Of a stretch of 64,000 nt of DNA, positions 28,801 through 37,360 are shown in pieces. The stretch's first letter is position 1. Each line of letters begins with the position of its first letter. The notes beneath the pieces were generated by a model. The model did not search any database. It was not told the origin of the DNA and worked only from the letters and a program-made list of their open reading frames with translations. This DNA is from Ilyomonas sp965247435 (GTDB lineage: Bacteria > Bacteroidota > Bacteroidia > Chitinophagales > Chitinophagaceae). A program made the translations under genes and the position numbers. The stretch is taken from contig OZ252019.1 of the NCBI GenBank assembly GCA_965247435.1, positions 1,984,001-2,048,000 on the forward strand. The letters are read 5' to 3'.

Positions 28801-29602
28801 GAAAGACCACCTGCGTAAACTTCTGTATCCGTTTATTCTCCGGCGCACCAAAGAGCAGGTGGCCAAAGACCTGCCCGAAAAACAGGAGATGATTTTGTTT
28901 TGCGAAATGGGCGACGAGCAGCGCAGTATTTATGATGCGTACCGCAACGATTTTCGCGATAAAATATTAGGCGTGGTAGAAACGCAGGGCATACAGAAAT
29001 CGCAGTTGTCTATCCTCCAGGGCCTGATGAAACTGCGGCAGATATGCGATAGTCCGGCAATCTTAAAAGAAGAGGAAGCATTCCCGAACGTATCAGTCAA
29101 ACTGGAAGAGCTCGGCCGTGAAATAACGGAGAATATCGGCAACCACAAAGCGCTTATATTTTCTCAGTTCCTGGGTATGCTGGCGCTGATAAAAGAAAAG
29201 CTACGGGAGCTGGAAGTGCCGTTTGAATATTTTGATGGCAGCACCACCGCCGGCGAGCGCGAACGGGCTATCAACAGCTTTCAGAACGATGATGAAAAAC
29301 GGGTGTTTCTTATTTCCTTAAAAGCGGGCGGCGTTGGTCTTAACCTTACCGCTGCCGATTATGTATATATCGTTGACCCCTGGTGGAACCCCGCCGTAGA
29401 GCAGCAGGCCATTGACCGCACGCACCGCATCGGCCAGACCAAAAATATATTTGCCTACCGCATGATTTGTAAAGACACGGTAGAAGATAAAATACTGCTG
29501 CTGCAAGACCGGAAGCGCGCGCTGGCCGCCGACCTCATTACCGATGACAGTACGTTTGTAAAGAGCCTTACCAAAGAAGACATCGAATACTTATTCAGCT
29601 AA
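25847..29602 (+). CDS. SWIM-zinc-finger SNF2-family helicase/ATPase
   Basis: 1251 residues from a GTG start (GTG GCA TTA CCT). An N-terminal SWIM finger has CGCPYN..CRHEAA (about 72-88), and a second Cys/His cluster CNCNSEKKHPLCVHK lies near 181-197. The C-terminal half is an SNF2 ATPase: Walker A DDMGLGKT (about 819), DESQ box (about 910), SGTPLQNN, and motif VI RTHRIGQTKN. The middle 600 residues are a poorly conserved linker typical of bacterial SNF2 proteins. It probably moves along DNA or remodels protein-DNA complexes; bacterial partners are little known. It is a single gene with its own promoter. Confidence 0.93.
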   Translation: MALPYLTKYIYNNGTDEVIRRGKKIHAMGNVELTNVENLQGAVTFRVKDDMYATYYKVHINQYKDEKNIAIRCGCPYNLGEICRHEAAALFQLQEMLDKNMLGEKDIVYNQRHTAVKMKQLEIKMIKMLSSPESYTAADGFLSSSKAVIAEAKDERVVAEVKMNEEAYKVVLQKNEERNFDTSCNCNSEKKHPLCVHKTIVLLQLLNKYGPNYFDSIRNRDKEKNKLLALYGYSLEDDIKGKFEFTYKDDKPFLRVLDLSIKRVMPGILPVKPKPVLENVEAVPVEEEPLKSRTRLGIVISYNAHSYPYVQIDAVQGEPNEENNAYTGKVEKLDIARFVNGDSLEEEDRLLLQQVRKILNSEVGRYLNRNSPFSGIWENIIQQHDDELPEETRQLIVEYLHPKYKKLFTDMADSHFTFFLPRSKNFQTANLQPANCSINFITPELNVNFTGGRYEITCTARTPLGNKNIAENVLASPLLFQQEDQFYLWQKPEDILLIEKFLPSGKMVAETEEWNHTLQHFILPLTREYNVNFSNIQKEEVRDVKPEVKVFLKEKGDYLLFQPVFTYHGYDVKPGDRENILLPQANKLMVIHRNTLIENTFTEKLRNLHSNFIQLENSTALALKGSEVLKNNWFFLFIDAVRDMNVPVYGFDALKNFRFNTAKPSTKIYISSHTDWFDAKIDIHFGEQQVTVEDVKKALANKQQFVHLQDGTLGILPEEWIKKYSLLFRVGDGRSNDIKLSKYHFSVIEELYDQRDEEELVFQLESKYEHLKENFSINPIAAPLHLQNILRPYQTSGYQWLNYLNEVQWGGILADDMGLGKTLQTLTFLYYLKEAKGALKALVVCPTTLMFNWENEIKKFTPSLTYYTHHGSLRIKDTLMKTKSDIIITTYGTLRSDIKQFMEVPFDYVILDESQAIKNPSSKVTKAVCLLRAKSRLCLSGTPLQNNTFDIYAQMNFLNPGMLGSMDHFKNEFAVPIDKFGEKEQKDHLRKLLYPFILRRTKEQVAKDLPEKQEMILFCEMGDEQRSIYDAYRNDFRDKILGVVETQGIQKSQLSILQGLMKLRQICDSPAILKEEEAFPNVSVKLEELGREITENIGNHKALIFSQFLGMLALIKEKLRELEVPFEYFDGSTTAGERERAINSFQNDDEKRVFLISLKAGGVGLNLTAADYVYIVDPWWNPAVEQQAIDRTHRIGQTKNIFAYRMICKDTVEDKILLLQDRKRALAADLITDDSTFVKSLTKEDIEYLFS

Positions 29603-29836
29603 TCTTCCGGCCTGTTGTTGTATCAGCATCAAACAGTTTTTGTACGGTAGTAATACACTTCTGTTTTGCAGTGTAAAATAAACCATGCAATAGTTTTAAC
29701 GCGGTATGCCGCTTGTCCAATCTATGTTTCCGCTTATCCGCCAAAAGCGGCTGTTCAGCGCCATTTATCAGTTCTGCCGGGCGGCACTGGTATGCCTTTG
29801 CTTATATAAGTAGCATAACATTTAAAAACAAATTTT

Positions 29837-30271
29837 ATGAAAAAGCTACTTATATTTTTACCGGTTATGTTTGTTGTAAGTTTAATTTTTGCCAAAACAA
29901 TGTTCTTTAATTCCAATGCGCAACTCGTAAATAAAGAAATCAGTTTTTCGGTTTTCAGCAATGCCGATTATCACGCTCCCGCTTACGACAGCTCGCTGGC
30001 GCAGGTAGATGTTACTGTTACCAAGATAAGCGGCAATTCATCCATTGTCCTCTTATCAAAACATTTTGATGCAATGCAACTGAAAGATTATACAAAAGCA
30101 GGCAGCGCAAAAACACAAAACATAAGCATGCCACAGGTGATGGGCGATAAAGATTATCTCATCGTTTCTTATACCGTTACCTACAATACCAAAGGCAGTA
30201 TCGTAACGCTGGAAAGGCAGGACGTGATGGATAAAGGAATAGACAAAAAGCATGTTGACATCGAGATATAG
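29837..30271 (+). CDS. Exported protein of unknown function
   Basis: 144 residues with a signal peptide (MKKLLIFLPVMFVVSLIFA, cleaved near NAQ). The mature part is beta-rich (VDVTVTKISGNSSIVLL, YLIVSYTVTYNTKGSIVTLE) with no recognised motif or Cys. It is followed by a strong terminator and seems to be a single-gene unit. I do not recognise it. Confidence 0.7.
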   Translation: MKKLLIFLPVMFVVSLIFAKTMFFNSNAQLVNKEISFSVFSNADYHAPAYDSSLAQVDVTVTKISGNSSIVLLSKHFDAMQLKDYTKAGSAKTQNISMPQVMGDKDYLIVSYTVTYNTKGSIVTLERQDVMDKGIDKKHVDIEI

Positions 30272-30302
30272 CATCCGGGTATAATATCCTTGGCAGTTTT
30301 AT

Positions 30303-30359
30303 AAACAGTGAATAATACACCAATGGTTGTTCTTAAACCGGTGTTGTTATTCACTGTTT
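30303..30359 (+). terminator. Strong intrinsic terminator
   Basis: A 13-base perfect stem AAACAGTGAATAA/TTATTCACTGTTT, extended by an inner ACACC/GGTGT pair, followed by TTTTTTG. It lies between the unknown exported protein and the FAD oxidoreductase. Confidence 0.85.
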
Positions 30360-30393
30360 TTTGTTTGGCCACTTTACATCGTAACTTTCGCAC

Positions 30394-31512
30394 ATGCAAA
30401 TTTCAATCTGGGAGCAGGAAAGCTTTTTTGCGCAACGGGATATTATTATAATCGGTGCTGGGCTTAGCGGGCTCTGGTGCGCGTATGAACTGATACAACG
30501 TGAACCGAAAATTAAAATCCTGATTCTCGACAAAGGCATCATTCCTGCCGGCGCTTCCACCCGCAATGCGGGCTTTGCCTGCTTTGGCAGCCCTACCGAA
30601 TTATTATATGACGCAGCCACCATGGGCGCAGACCGGATGTGGCAAATAGCAGCCATGCGATACAAAGGCATTGAAAAAATGAAGCAGGTTTTTGGAACAG
30701 ATATGATTGATTATGATAATTGCGGCGGTTTTGAATGCCTGCAAAAAGATAAACACGATTTAGCCGGCATTAAAGAGCAGTTGCATTGGCTGAATGCCGG
30801 CCTGGAAACGATTACCGGTACAAAACAAACTTTTGCCTGGGCTAATGATAAGCTGCAAACATTCGGGCTGTCCGGCTTTGATGCGCTGATAGAAAACACG
30901 CTGGAAGGTACGCTGCACAGCGGTAAATTAGTACAGGCCTTAACCAAAAAAGTACAGGCTTTAGGGGTAGATATTCTTACCGGAATTTGTATAAACAACT
31001 TTGACGAAACCGGGCAGGGCGTAACAGTTAATACAGATAAAAAAATACGGTTTTTAGCTTCGCAATTAATCATTTGCAGTAATGCGTTCACTAATGCTTT
31101 ACTGCCAGCTTTAAATATTACGCCGGCACGCGGACAAATTCTTGTAACAACGCCAATCACCGGTCTTAAACTACGCGGCTCTTTTCATTTTGAAGAAGGC
31201 TTTTATTATTTCAGAAATATAGGCGACCGGCTGCTGCTGGGCGGTGCGCGTAACAAATCTTTCGTAGCAGAAACATCTGATGTTTTTGATACGACGGATA
31301 TTATTCAGCAGGAGCTCCTGCGATTTATCAATACGCACATTTTACCCGAACAGTCTTTTGATGTTGATTATTGCTGGAGCGGTATTATGGGGTTTACAGA
31401 AGATAAGCAGCCGCTGGTAAAGAAGATTTCGGAACGCATTACTGCTGTTGTAGCCTGCAATGGCATGGGCGTTGCGCTCTCGCCGGTGATAGCTGAAACC
31501 ATTCGCCTGTAA
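30394..31512 (+). CDS. FAD-dependent amine oxidoreductase (DAO family)
   Basis: 372 residues. The dinucleotide-binding motif is Gly21-x-Gly23-x2-Gly26 in IIIGAGLSGLWCAYEL, followed by LDKGIIPAGASTRNAGFA, the DAO/TrmC-like FAD loop. The C-terminal GIMGFTEDKQPLVKKI and ACNGMGVALSPVIAE close the FAD site. It should oxidise an amine or amino acid in the cytoplasm; the substrate is unknown. Monocistronic after a strong terminator. Confidence 0.88.
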   Translation: MQISIWEQESFFAQRDIIIIGAGLSGLWCAYELIQREPKIKILILDKGIIPAGASTRNAGFACFGSPTELLYDAATMGADRMWQIAAMRYKGIEKMKQVFGTDMIDYDNCGGFECLQKDKHDLAGIKEQLHWLNAGLETITGTKQTFAWANDKLQTFGLSGFDALIENTLEGTLHSGKLVQALTKKVQALGVDILTGICINNFDETGQGVTVNTDKKIRFLASQLIICSNAFTNALLPALNITPARGQILVTTPITGLKLRGSFHFEEGFYYFRNIGDRLLLGGARNKSFVAETSDVFDTTDIIQQELLRFINTHILPEQSFDVDYCWSGIMGFTEDKQPLVKKISERITAVVACNGMGVALSPVIAETIRL

Positions 31513-31697
31513 AAATCATTCAAAAAAAAGTTTTTTGCATTGCAACGTTTTTCTATAAGCAGGCGTATGTATTGTTATAGCACTTATCAAGAAATGAAAA
31601 CAACATAACATAAGAAAGCCTGCGGCAGCGAAGTAGTTTTGTTTTTAAGGATATAAATAGATAACGCATTGATAGTGATGCAAACCTGATAAGCATT

Positions 31698-32270
31698 TTG
31701 GAAAATCTTTCGATTGTAATAACCGGTTGTAAAAATAGAAATCATAAATATCAACGCATACTTTATGAGCGGTATCGTGGCTATGCTTTTAAAATTGCTT
31801 TCCGCTACCTCTATCTCTATGATGATGCTGCGTATGCCGTTAACGATGGGTTTGTAAAGCTGCTGAACAATATAGATAAATTTGAATCAAATGATGGCGT
31901 TGATGAGGAAAAGCTTTTTATGGGCTGGCTTAAGAAAGTGATGATAAACACTTCGATTGACCAATTGCGGAGAGAAAGAACAAACATTACGATTTGCCCC
32001 ATTCCCGAAACCGCATGGCAACTGCCCGACGAAACCTGCAACACACCGGATATACTCTTATACAACGATTTAATAACAATAGTAAAGAAGCTGCCTGCCG
32101 CTTACCGGGTAGTTTTTAACCTGCATGTAATAGACGGTTATTCGCATGTAGAAATCGCAGGCATGATCAATATTCCGGTAAGCACTTCGCGCTCAAACCT
32201 GCTGCGGGCACGGGCAATACTACAAAATAGTATTATAAAATCTGAGGCAAAAAACACATGCAGAATTTAG
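31698..32270 (+). CDS. ECF-type RNA polymerase sigma factor
   Basis: 190 residues. Region 2 covers about 20-95 (YERYRGYAFKIAFRYL, MGWLKKVMINTSIDQLRRER), and region 4 covers about 125-180 (LPAAYRVVFNLHVIDGYSHV, STSRSNLLRAR). The only good start is TTG at 31698; no ATG precedes region 2. It overlaps the next gene by 13 bases, so the two are translationally coupled. That next protein has an anti-sigma-like cytoplasmic N-terminus and is its likely partner. Confidence 0.9.
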   Translation: MENLSIVITGCKNRNHKYQRILYERYRGYAFKIAFRYLYLYDDAAYAVNDGFVKLLNNIDKFESNDGVDEEKLFMGWLKKVMINTSIDQLRRERTNITICPIPETAWQLPDETCNTPDILLYNDLITIVKKLPAAYRVVFNLHVIDGYSHVEIAGMINIPVSTSRSNLLRARAILQNSIIKSEAKNTCRI

Positions 32271-33433
32271 AAGAAGATATAGATAATTTGTTTCGAAAGG
32301 CGGCAGAACAATATACACCCCGGCCCGATGAAGCCGGCTGGGAGGAGATTGCTCCGCAATTGGTGAAACGTCCTGTTGTTTCTGCAGCGCCTGTTATTTC
32401 AAAAAAGCATAGCAGGAAAACCTTACTCTTATTACTGTTGCTGCCTTTTGGGGCTGCCTTGTTTGGCGTTTATATTTCGCAGAACAAAGCTGGTAATAAG
32501 CCGGTAATCATATCTGCATTTAGGGTACAAAAACAAGTTCAAAACAACACGCTGTCAACTCCTTATAAGAAAAAAGAACACCAGTCTTTACCGGCTAATG
32601 ACAAGACCGGGCAAATACCATATTCATTGTTATCAGTAAACCAAACCAATGGAAATAAAACAATAGATAAAAATAAAAATGCATTAGTAATTACCAATGC
32701 TTACCAAACAACACCGCTGTCCGGTTCATTGAGCCGGCAGGCTGAATCTGTTATTTTAGCGTCTCCACCACAAAAGAAATGTATTACAGACAGCGCGGTT
32801 AATACTGATCAAACAGCAACCTCCTTGAAAAAAGAGCATATAGCAAAGCACAGGAACTTATATATTGGCATAGCAGCAGGCCCGGCTTTTAATGAAGTAA
32901 AGAACCAGGGTTTTAAAAAAGCCGGTTTCGATGCAGGGCTGCTGGCAGGTTATCAACTTACTAAAAAGGTATCGCTCGAAGCAGGCTTTTTGTACAGTGA
33001 AAAATATTATTTCAGCAATGGCCAATATTTCAATATGCGTAAAATGCCTGCCAGTATGAAAGTGCTTAGCCTTAGCGGGAGCAGCCATGTGTTTGAGATT
33101 CCGGTTGCATTGAAATATGAAATTGTACGTAAACAATCATCCGGTGTATTTGCAATAGCAGGCTTATCATCGTACCTTCTTACTAAAGAAAGCAATAACT
33201 ATGTTGTGGTCGTTAATGGCGCACAGCAAAATATGAAAGGATTGTATAAAAAAGTTTCTGCCGGTTTTGCTTCTTCCGTTCATCTGGGCATAGGCTATGA
33301 ACATAATTTGGGAAAAGCGATGAGCCTTCGTGCAGAGCCGTATGTGCAGGTACCGCTTAAAGGTCTTGGTGTAGGTACTATGCAGGTAATGGGTGCCGGT
33401 GTGCGTATGGCCGTTACATTACCCGTTCATTAA
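32258..33433 (+). CDS. Anti-sigma-like membrane protein with outer-membrane-barrel-type C-terminus
   Basis: 391 residues. Residues 1-45 are acidic and soluble (DIDNLFRKAAEQYTPRPDEAGWEEI), a pattern seen in Bacteroidota sigma-linked proteins; one membrane segment follows (LLLLLLLPFGAALFGVYIS, about 51-70). A low-complexity linker leads to a ~190-residue domain resembling PorT/OmpA-like barrels (GIAAGPAFNEVK, AGLLAGYQLTKKVSLEAGF). It overlaps the sigma factor gene. It probably holds the sigma factor inactive or reports the state of the envelope. Confidence 0.75.
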   Translation: MQNLEEDIDNLFRKAAEQYTPRPDEAGWEEIAPQLVKRPVVSAAPVISKKHSRKTLLLLLLLPFGAALFGVYISQNKAGNKPVIISAFRVQKQVQNNTLSTPYKKKEHQSLPANDKTGQIPYSLLSVNQTNGNKTIDKNKNALVITNAYQTTPLSGSLSRQAESVILASPPQKKCITDSAVNTDQTATSLKKEHIAKHRNLYIGIAAGPAFNEVKNQGFKKAGFDAGLLAGYQLTKKVSLEAGFLYSEKYYFSNGQYFNMRKMPASMKVLSLSGSSHVFEIPVALKYEIVRKQSSGVFAIAGLSSYLLTKESNNYVVVVNGAQQNMKGLYKKVSAGFASSVHLGIGYEHNLGKAMSLRAEPYVQVPLKGLGVGTMQVMGAGVRMAVTLPVH

Positions 33434-33532
33434 TTCAAATTTTACTGTAGTGTAAAGTCTTTGCAAAAAAGGCTGCTTGCAGTGCCTTGCCATAACTATA
33501 TCATTTTTTATAACACAATAAATACAGTTTCT

Positions 33533-34750
33533 ATGAAAACAAACAACACACGTCAATGGTTGATGGTGATTGCCGTTGCGGCTATCGTTACAGGTTCGTC
33601 CTGTAAAAAAGAACAGGCAGTAGCTGATAATGCTGGCGGCGATGTAGCTACCGCTTCTCTAACAGCTATGATGGCTGAGAAAGGCGCCAATCCGGATGAT
33701 ATCATGTTATCAGTGCCGCAAACAGAAGCGATGGGTGGCTATGTTTACACCGAGAGCAATGACGCTGCAAAAAACAGTATTCTTATTTACAGGCAGGAAG
33801 CAGATGGTATGTTGAGTTACCTGTCTTCCGTAGCATCGGGCGGGGCAGGCAACGATAAAGGTCTGGGATCACAAGGCGCTGTTGTACTAAACGAATGGCA
33901 CAGCCTGTTGTTTGCCGTAAATGCCGGTGACAATTCTGTTTCCTCCTTCTATGTGCATAGCGATGGCAGCCTTACCTTATCGCATACTGTCAGCTCTGGC
34001 GGTATCACGCCCATCAGTGTTACAGTTCACGGAAATTTACTCTATGTTGTTAATTCCGGCAGCGATAATATATCTGGTTATCAGGTAGAAGAAGATGGTA
34101 TGTTAATGCCGATTAACGGCTCTGTGCAAATGCTTAGCAGTACAGGATCGGGACCTGCCGAAATTAAGTTTCACCCCGAGGGGCATGTATTATTTGTGAC
34201 TGAAAAAAATACCAATAAAATCGGTTCTTTTACCCTCAGCGAATCCGGTGCAGCCAATGCGGGCACTTTTGCCAGCTCGGTAGGCACTACGCCGTTTGGT
34301 TTTGAGTTTGCAGGTACAAAACATTTCATGATCGTATCCAATGCTGCAGGCGGCGCGGCAAATGCAGGTTCCTGCACTTCTTACAACGCCGGCGCATCCG
34401 GCAATATAAGCGACATTAACGGAGCTGTTCCCGACCATCAATCCGCCCCTTGCTGGGTAGCACCGACCTATCATGGCAGATATGCCTATACTACCAACAC
34501 AGCAAGCAACAACATCTCGGCCTATTATGTATCGCCTGTTGGCAGATTATACCTCATACCATTTGCAAAAGTGGATGCCGGTGCCGGCCCGATTGATATA
34601 GTTGTAAGTACTGATAACCGCTATGTGTACAGCCTGAATTCGGTTGCACATACCATTGGCGAATACAAACGCAAGCCCCTTGGCACTATTAGTTCAACGG
34701 GTGAAATTATGGACTTACCGCCTTATGCGGCAGGGTTGGCATGTTATTAA
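33533..34750 (+). CDS. Beta-propeller (lactonase-like) lipoprotein, copy 2
   Basis: 406 residues from ATG 33533 with a lipobox ending VTGSSC. It is a clear paralog of the protein at 22175: GLGSQGAVVLN, LLFAVNAGDNSVSSF, SVTVHGNLLYVVN, FVTEK, TPFGFEFA, IVSNAAGG, AGSCTSY, SAPCWVA, SNNIS, DNRYVYSLNS and YAAGLA all align. It follows the sigma/barrel pair by about 100 bases and ends in a terminator, so it may belong to that sigma factor's regulon. TTG 33461 is an open but unlikely start. Confidence 0.85.
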   Translation: MKTNNTRQWLMVIAVAAIVTGSSCKKEQAVADNAGGDVATASLTAMMAEKGANPDDIMLSVPQTEAMGGYVYTESNDAAKNSILIYRQEADGMLSYLSSVASGGAGNDKGLGSQGAVVLNEWHSLLFAVNAGDNSVSSFYVHSDGSLTLSHTVSSGGITPISVTVHGNLLYVVNSGSDNISGYQVEEDGMLMPINGSVQMLSSTGSGPAEIKFHPEGHVLFVTEKNTNKIGSFTLSESGAANAGTFASSVGTTPFGFEFAGTKHFMIVSNAAGGAANAGSCTSYNAGASGNISDINGAVPDHQSAPCWVAPTYHGRYAYTTNTASNNISAYYVSPVGRLYLIPFAKVDAGAGPIDIVVSTDNRYVYSLNSVAHTIGEYKRKPLGTISSTGEIMDLPPYAAGLACY

Positions 34751-34760
34751 TAAAAAACCA

Positions 34761-34796
34761 AAAATCAGGTTATTCCGGTTGAAATAACCTGATTTT
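34761..34796 (+). terminator. Strong intrinsic terminator
   Basis: A 14-base perfect stem AAAATCAGGTTATT/AATAACCTGATTTT with an 8-base loop and a following T-run, 11 bases after the propeller stop. Confidence 0.9.
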
Positions 34797-34813
34797 TATA
34801 AAACCACTTCTTC

Positions 34814-35683
34814 ATGGCAATGATTAAATTTTATAGTCTTACCATTTCGTTGTTCCTGTATATGCTGGTTCTCGTATCCTGCGAAAAAAACCTGGATACT
34901 TATACGGAAAAAAACCTGGATAAATCATCAAACTCAGTTGGTGCTGCAGCTTTTCTGTCGCCCTATATTGTTGGCTTCGGACCAAATCCGGTAGTTAGCG
35001 GAGACAGCACCAAAGTGCTTGTGAAATTATCGAGTTCCGCACCAAGAGGCGGCATTGTGGTTACACTTAATAAAGTGCGCTCCGCTGGTCCGGTTGTTGA
35101 TTTGCCTCAAACTTTGTTTATACCGGCAGGAGAAATTTCAGGTACCGCTTTTATTCATACAATACCTTTTAAAGATAGTATTTTTGAAAGCATTTATGCT
35201 ACACTGCCAAGCTTTGTAAGCAGCGAGCCGGCTTTATTGCTTATTGTTCCCCGGTCTAAAAGCGATACGCGCCCGCCACTGCAAATATTCGAAGCTGAAA
35301 ATGCTTTTCTATTAAATGTAATGGCCAAGAAAGCAGATGTAAATTCGCAGGTGTTTTTTTCTAATGGCGCCTTTGCACAATTTTCGGATGCAAAGCGAAG
35401 CTATGTGCGGTTTGACGTAATGCCGGTAAAACCCGGCGAGCATATTCTTGAGTTCAGATATGCGTGGCGTACTTCGGTAACACAACAACCGCAACCACTG
35501 GTAATAAGGGTAAACACTACTGATTATTCACTGTTATTTCCGCCTACAGCAAATGATAACAACAACAACCTTGTTTACCTGCGGGTAAACCTAAAGGCGG
35601 GCAATAACAGTATTTATGCAGGTACAAATACCGGAAATGTAAAAGGCTTGCGTTTGGATAACCTGACGGTTGCCGTACCCTAA
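34814..35683 (+). CDS. Lipoprotein with carbohydrate-binding-like C-terminal domain
   Basis: 289 residues; the lipobox LVLVSC puts the lipid Cys near residue 23. The N-terminal half is an Ig-like strand-rich segment (VVSGDSTKVLVKLSSSAP). The C-terminal half starts at QIFEAENAF and ends AGTNTGNVKGLRLDNLTV, resembling CBM6/35-type galactose-binding modules, which begin with an EAE motif. The likely role is glycan binding at the cell surface. It begins 18 bases past a terminator. Confidence 0.65.
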   Translation: MAMIKFYSLTISLFLYMLVLVSCEKNLDTYTEKNLDKSSNSVGAAAFLSPYIVGFGPNPVVSGDSTKVLVKLSSSAPRGGIVVTLNKVRSAGPVVDLPQTLFIPAGEISGTAFIHTIPFKDSIFESIYATLPSFVSSEPALLLIVPRSKSDTRPPLQIFEAENAFLLNVMAKKADVNSQVFFSNGAFAQFSDAKRSYVRFDVMPVKPGEHILEFRYAWRTSVTQQPQPLVIRVNTTDYSLLFPPTANDNNNNLVYLRVNLKAGNNSIYAGTNTGNVKGLRLDNLTVAVP

Positions 35684-35719
35684 TATAAAACAGCAGTACA
35701 CATTTAAATTTCATAAAAA

Positions 35720-36607
35720 ATGAAACAAACAAATCAAATTAGGAAAGGACGGTTGCTTTTTGTACTTGCAGCTACCATAAGTATTTTCTTTGCCTGTTCA
35801 AGAAACAGCCTGAATCAACCTGTTGCTGCTGAAAACAGCGAAGTAGCTGAAAACAGCAATCTGTTTTCTTCATCTACAAAAACAGTAAGTAAGACATTTC
35901 CGGTACAGCCATTCAGCAAGCTCCTGCTTAGTTCGGAAGGGAATATTCAAATCACGCAAGGAAATACCGAAAGTGTTTCGGTAGAAGCTGATAATGATCG
36001 GCTTATTAGTTTAATTACAATACAAAATAGTGGTGATACCTTAATTGTAAAACAAACGCCCGGCGCCGGTTCTGCTGGTCCATTCACTACTTTTATAGTT
36101 CGCATTACGCTTAAGTCTGTCAGTTATATTCAACACATTGGAAGTGGGGGCATTGGTGACGTATCTACTACCAACACCTTGCTATTGCCAGCCTTTACAT
36201 TAGATTGGTTTACTACTGGCAAAGAAAGAGGTATCTTCAGCGTAAGCGCGCCAGCTATGAGTGCCGCTATAAGCGGAGGCTTGGTAAATAATTTTCAGGA
36301 TGGCATCAGCACCGTATATTTTTATAAATCAAAAATTAAAAGGGTTCGTTTAACGAGATACGGCTATGGTACATTCGACGGTTTTTACCATACTATTTCT
36401 GGTGGCTTCGGCAATGCCAGCTTAGATGCAGAAAGCCTGGAAGTTACCAACAAAGCTACCAGCATGTACGCGTATGGCGATGCATTTGTAAAAGCAAGCA
36501 AAAAATTAAGCCTTACCAACGTTGGCTCTGGCACCATTTACTATACCGGCAGTGCTGCCATTGTAAAAAAGCAAAACAGCGGCGGCGGAAGCATCAGGCA
36601 ATTTTGA
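35720..36607 (+). CDS. DUF2807 (GIN-domain) lipoprotein
   Basis: 295 residues with a lipobox ending SIFFAC. The rest fits the DUF2807/GIN beta-helix: FPVQPFSKLLLSSEGNIQI, GDTLIVKQTPG, YIQHIGSGGIGD, GTIYYTGSAAIVKKQ. This family is common and multicopy in Bacteroidota and is thought to be a surface or adhesin head domain. It is 36 bases after the previous lipoprotein and probably co-transcribed with it; a terminator follows. Confidence 0.85.
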   Translation: MKQTNQIRKGRLLFVLAATISIFFACSRNSLNQPVAAENSEVAENSNLFSSSTKTVSKTFPVQPFSKLLLSSEGNIQITQGNTESVSVEADNDRLISLITIQNSGDTLIVKQTPGAGSAGPFTTFIVRITLKSVSYIQHIGSGGIGDVSTTNTLLLPAFTLDWFTTGKERGIFSVSAPAMSAAISGGLVNNFQDGISTVYFYKSKIKRVRLTRYGYGTFDGFYHTISGGFGNASLDAESLEVTNKATSMYAYGDAFVKASKKLSLTNVGSGTIYYTGSAAIVKKQNSGGGSIRQF

Positions 36608-36630
36608 GCAACATCTTGGTATCTATATTT

Positions 36631-36665
36631 TTAAGTGCAAGTCTACAGGGCAGACTTGCACTTAA
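36631..36665. terminator. Bidirectional terminator
   Basis: A 14-base perfect stem TTAAGTGCAAGTCT/AGACTTGCACTTAA with a 7-base loop lies between convergent genes (DUF2807 and trmH). Confidence 0.8.
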
Positions 36666-36751
36666 TTTAGCTTTTATCCGATAACATATAAGGGCAAGTC
36701 CTTTTAATCTTCCACCAAATATTTAATAACTTTTACCAAAATAAATTTATA

Positions 36752-37360
36752 TTACCGTTCAGTTTTGCTTTCAGTATCTGTATAAATACCCCATTGCTGC
36801 ATCAATGATTGCATTTTTTCCTTCGGCAGCAACGACTCGTTATAATGGCCTGCATTCCATTTTTGCCGGAACGCTTCATAGATGGAGACTGCACAGGCTA
36901 CAGAGATATTGAGACTTTGAATAATGCCCATTTGCGGTATCAAAAAATTGCTGTCTGCAAGGCTGCGCATTTCGTCGCTTACGCCTTCGTGCTCGTTGCC
37001 AAATACCAGCGCCATGCTGCCCGTAAAATCAATAGTGTACAAGCTTTTTGCTTCCGAAGAAAGATGCGTGGTAAGTATCGTGGCGTATTGCAAACGCAAT
37101 TGCTGCACACATGCTGCAACAGAATCGAACTGGTGAACGGTAAGCCATTTGGCGGCACTGCTGCTGCTCCTGGCGCCCCACCTTTTTGGCTTCGGCGCTT
37201 TATTGCCGATGACGTAAATATCCTGGATGCCCACCGCATCACAGGTGCGCATTACGGCCGATACATTGTGCGGGTCCATCACATTCTCCATTACTACGGT
37301 AAGGTTGCACTGCCGTTGGGCGAGTACTTTTTGCAGTTTTGCTTCGCGTTCGGGTGTCAA
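36752..37360 (-). CDS. trmH: tRNA (guanosine-2'-O-)-methyltransferase
   Basis: 202 residues with the three SPOUT/TrmH motifs: NVSAVMRTCDAVG (motif 1, about 33-45), MALVFGNEHEGVSDE (motif 2, about 118-132) and IPQMGIIQSLNISVACAVSI (motif 3, about 140-159). The length and the KRWGARSSSSA loop fit TrmH, which methylates the ribose of G18 in tRNA using AdoMet through a trefoil knot. It stands alone and is convergent with the lipoproteins. Confidence 0.9.
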   Translation of the reverse strand: MTPEREAKLQKVLAQRQCNLTVVMENVMDPHNVSAVMRTCDAVGIQDIYVIGNKAPKPKRWGARSSSSAAKWLTVHQFDSVAACVQQLRLQYATILTTHLSSEAKSLYTIDFTGSMALVFGNEHEGVSDEMRSLADSNFLIPQMGIIQSLNISVACAVSIYEAFRQKWNAGHYNESLLPKEKMQSLMQQWGIYTDTESKTER

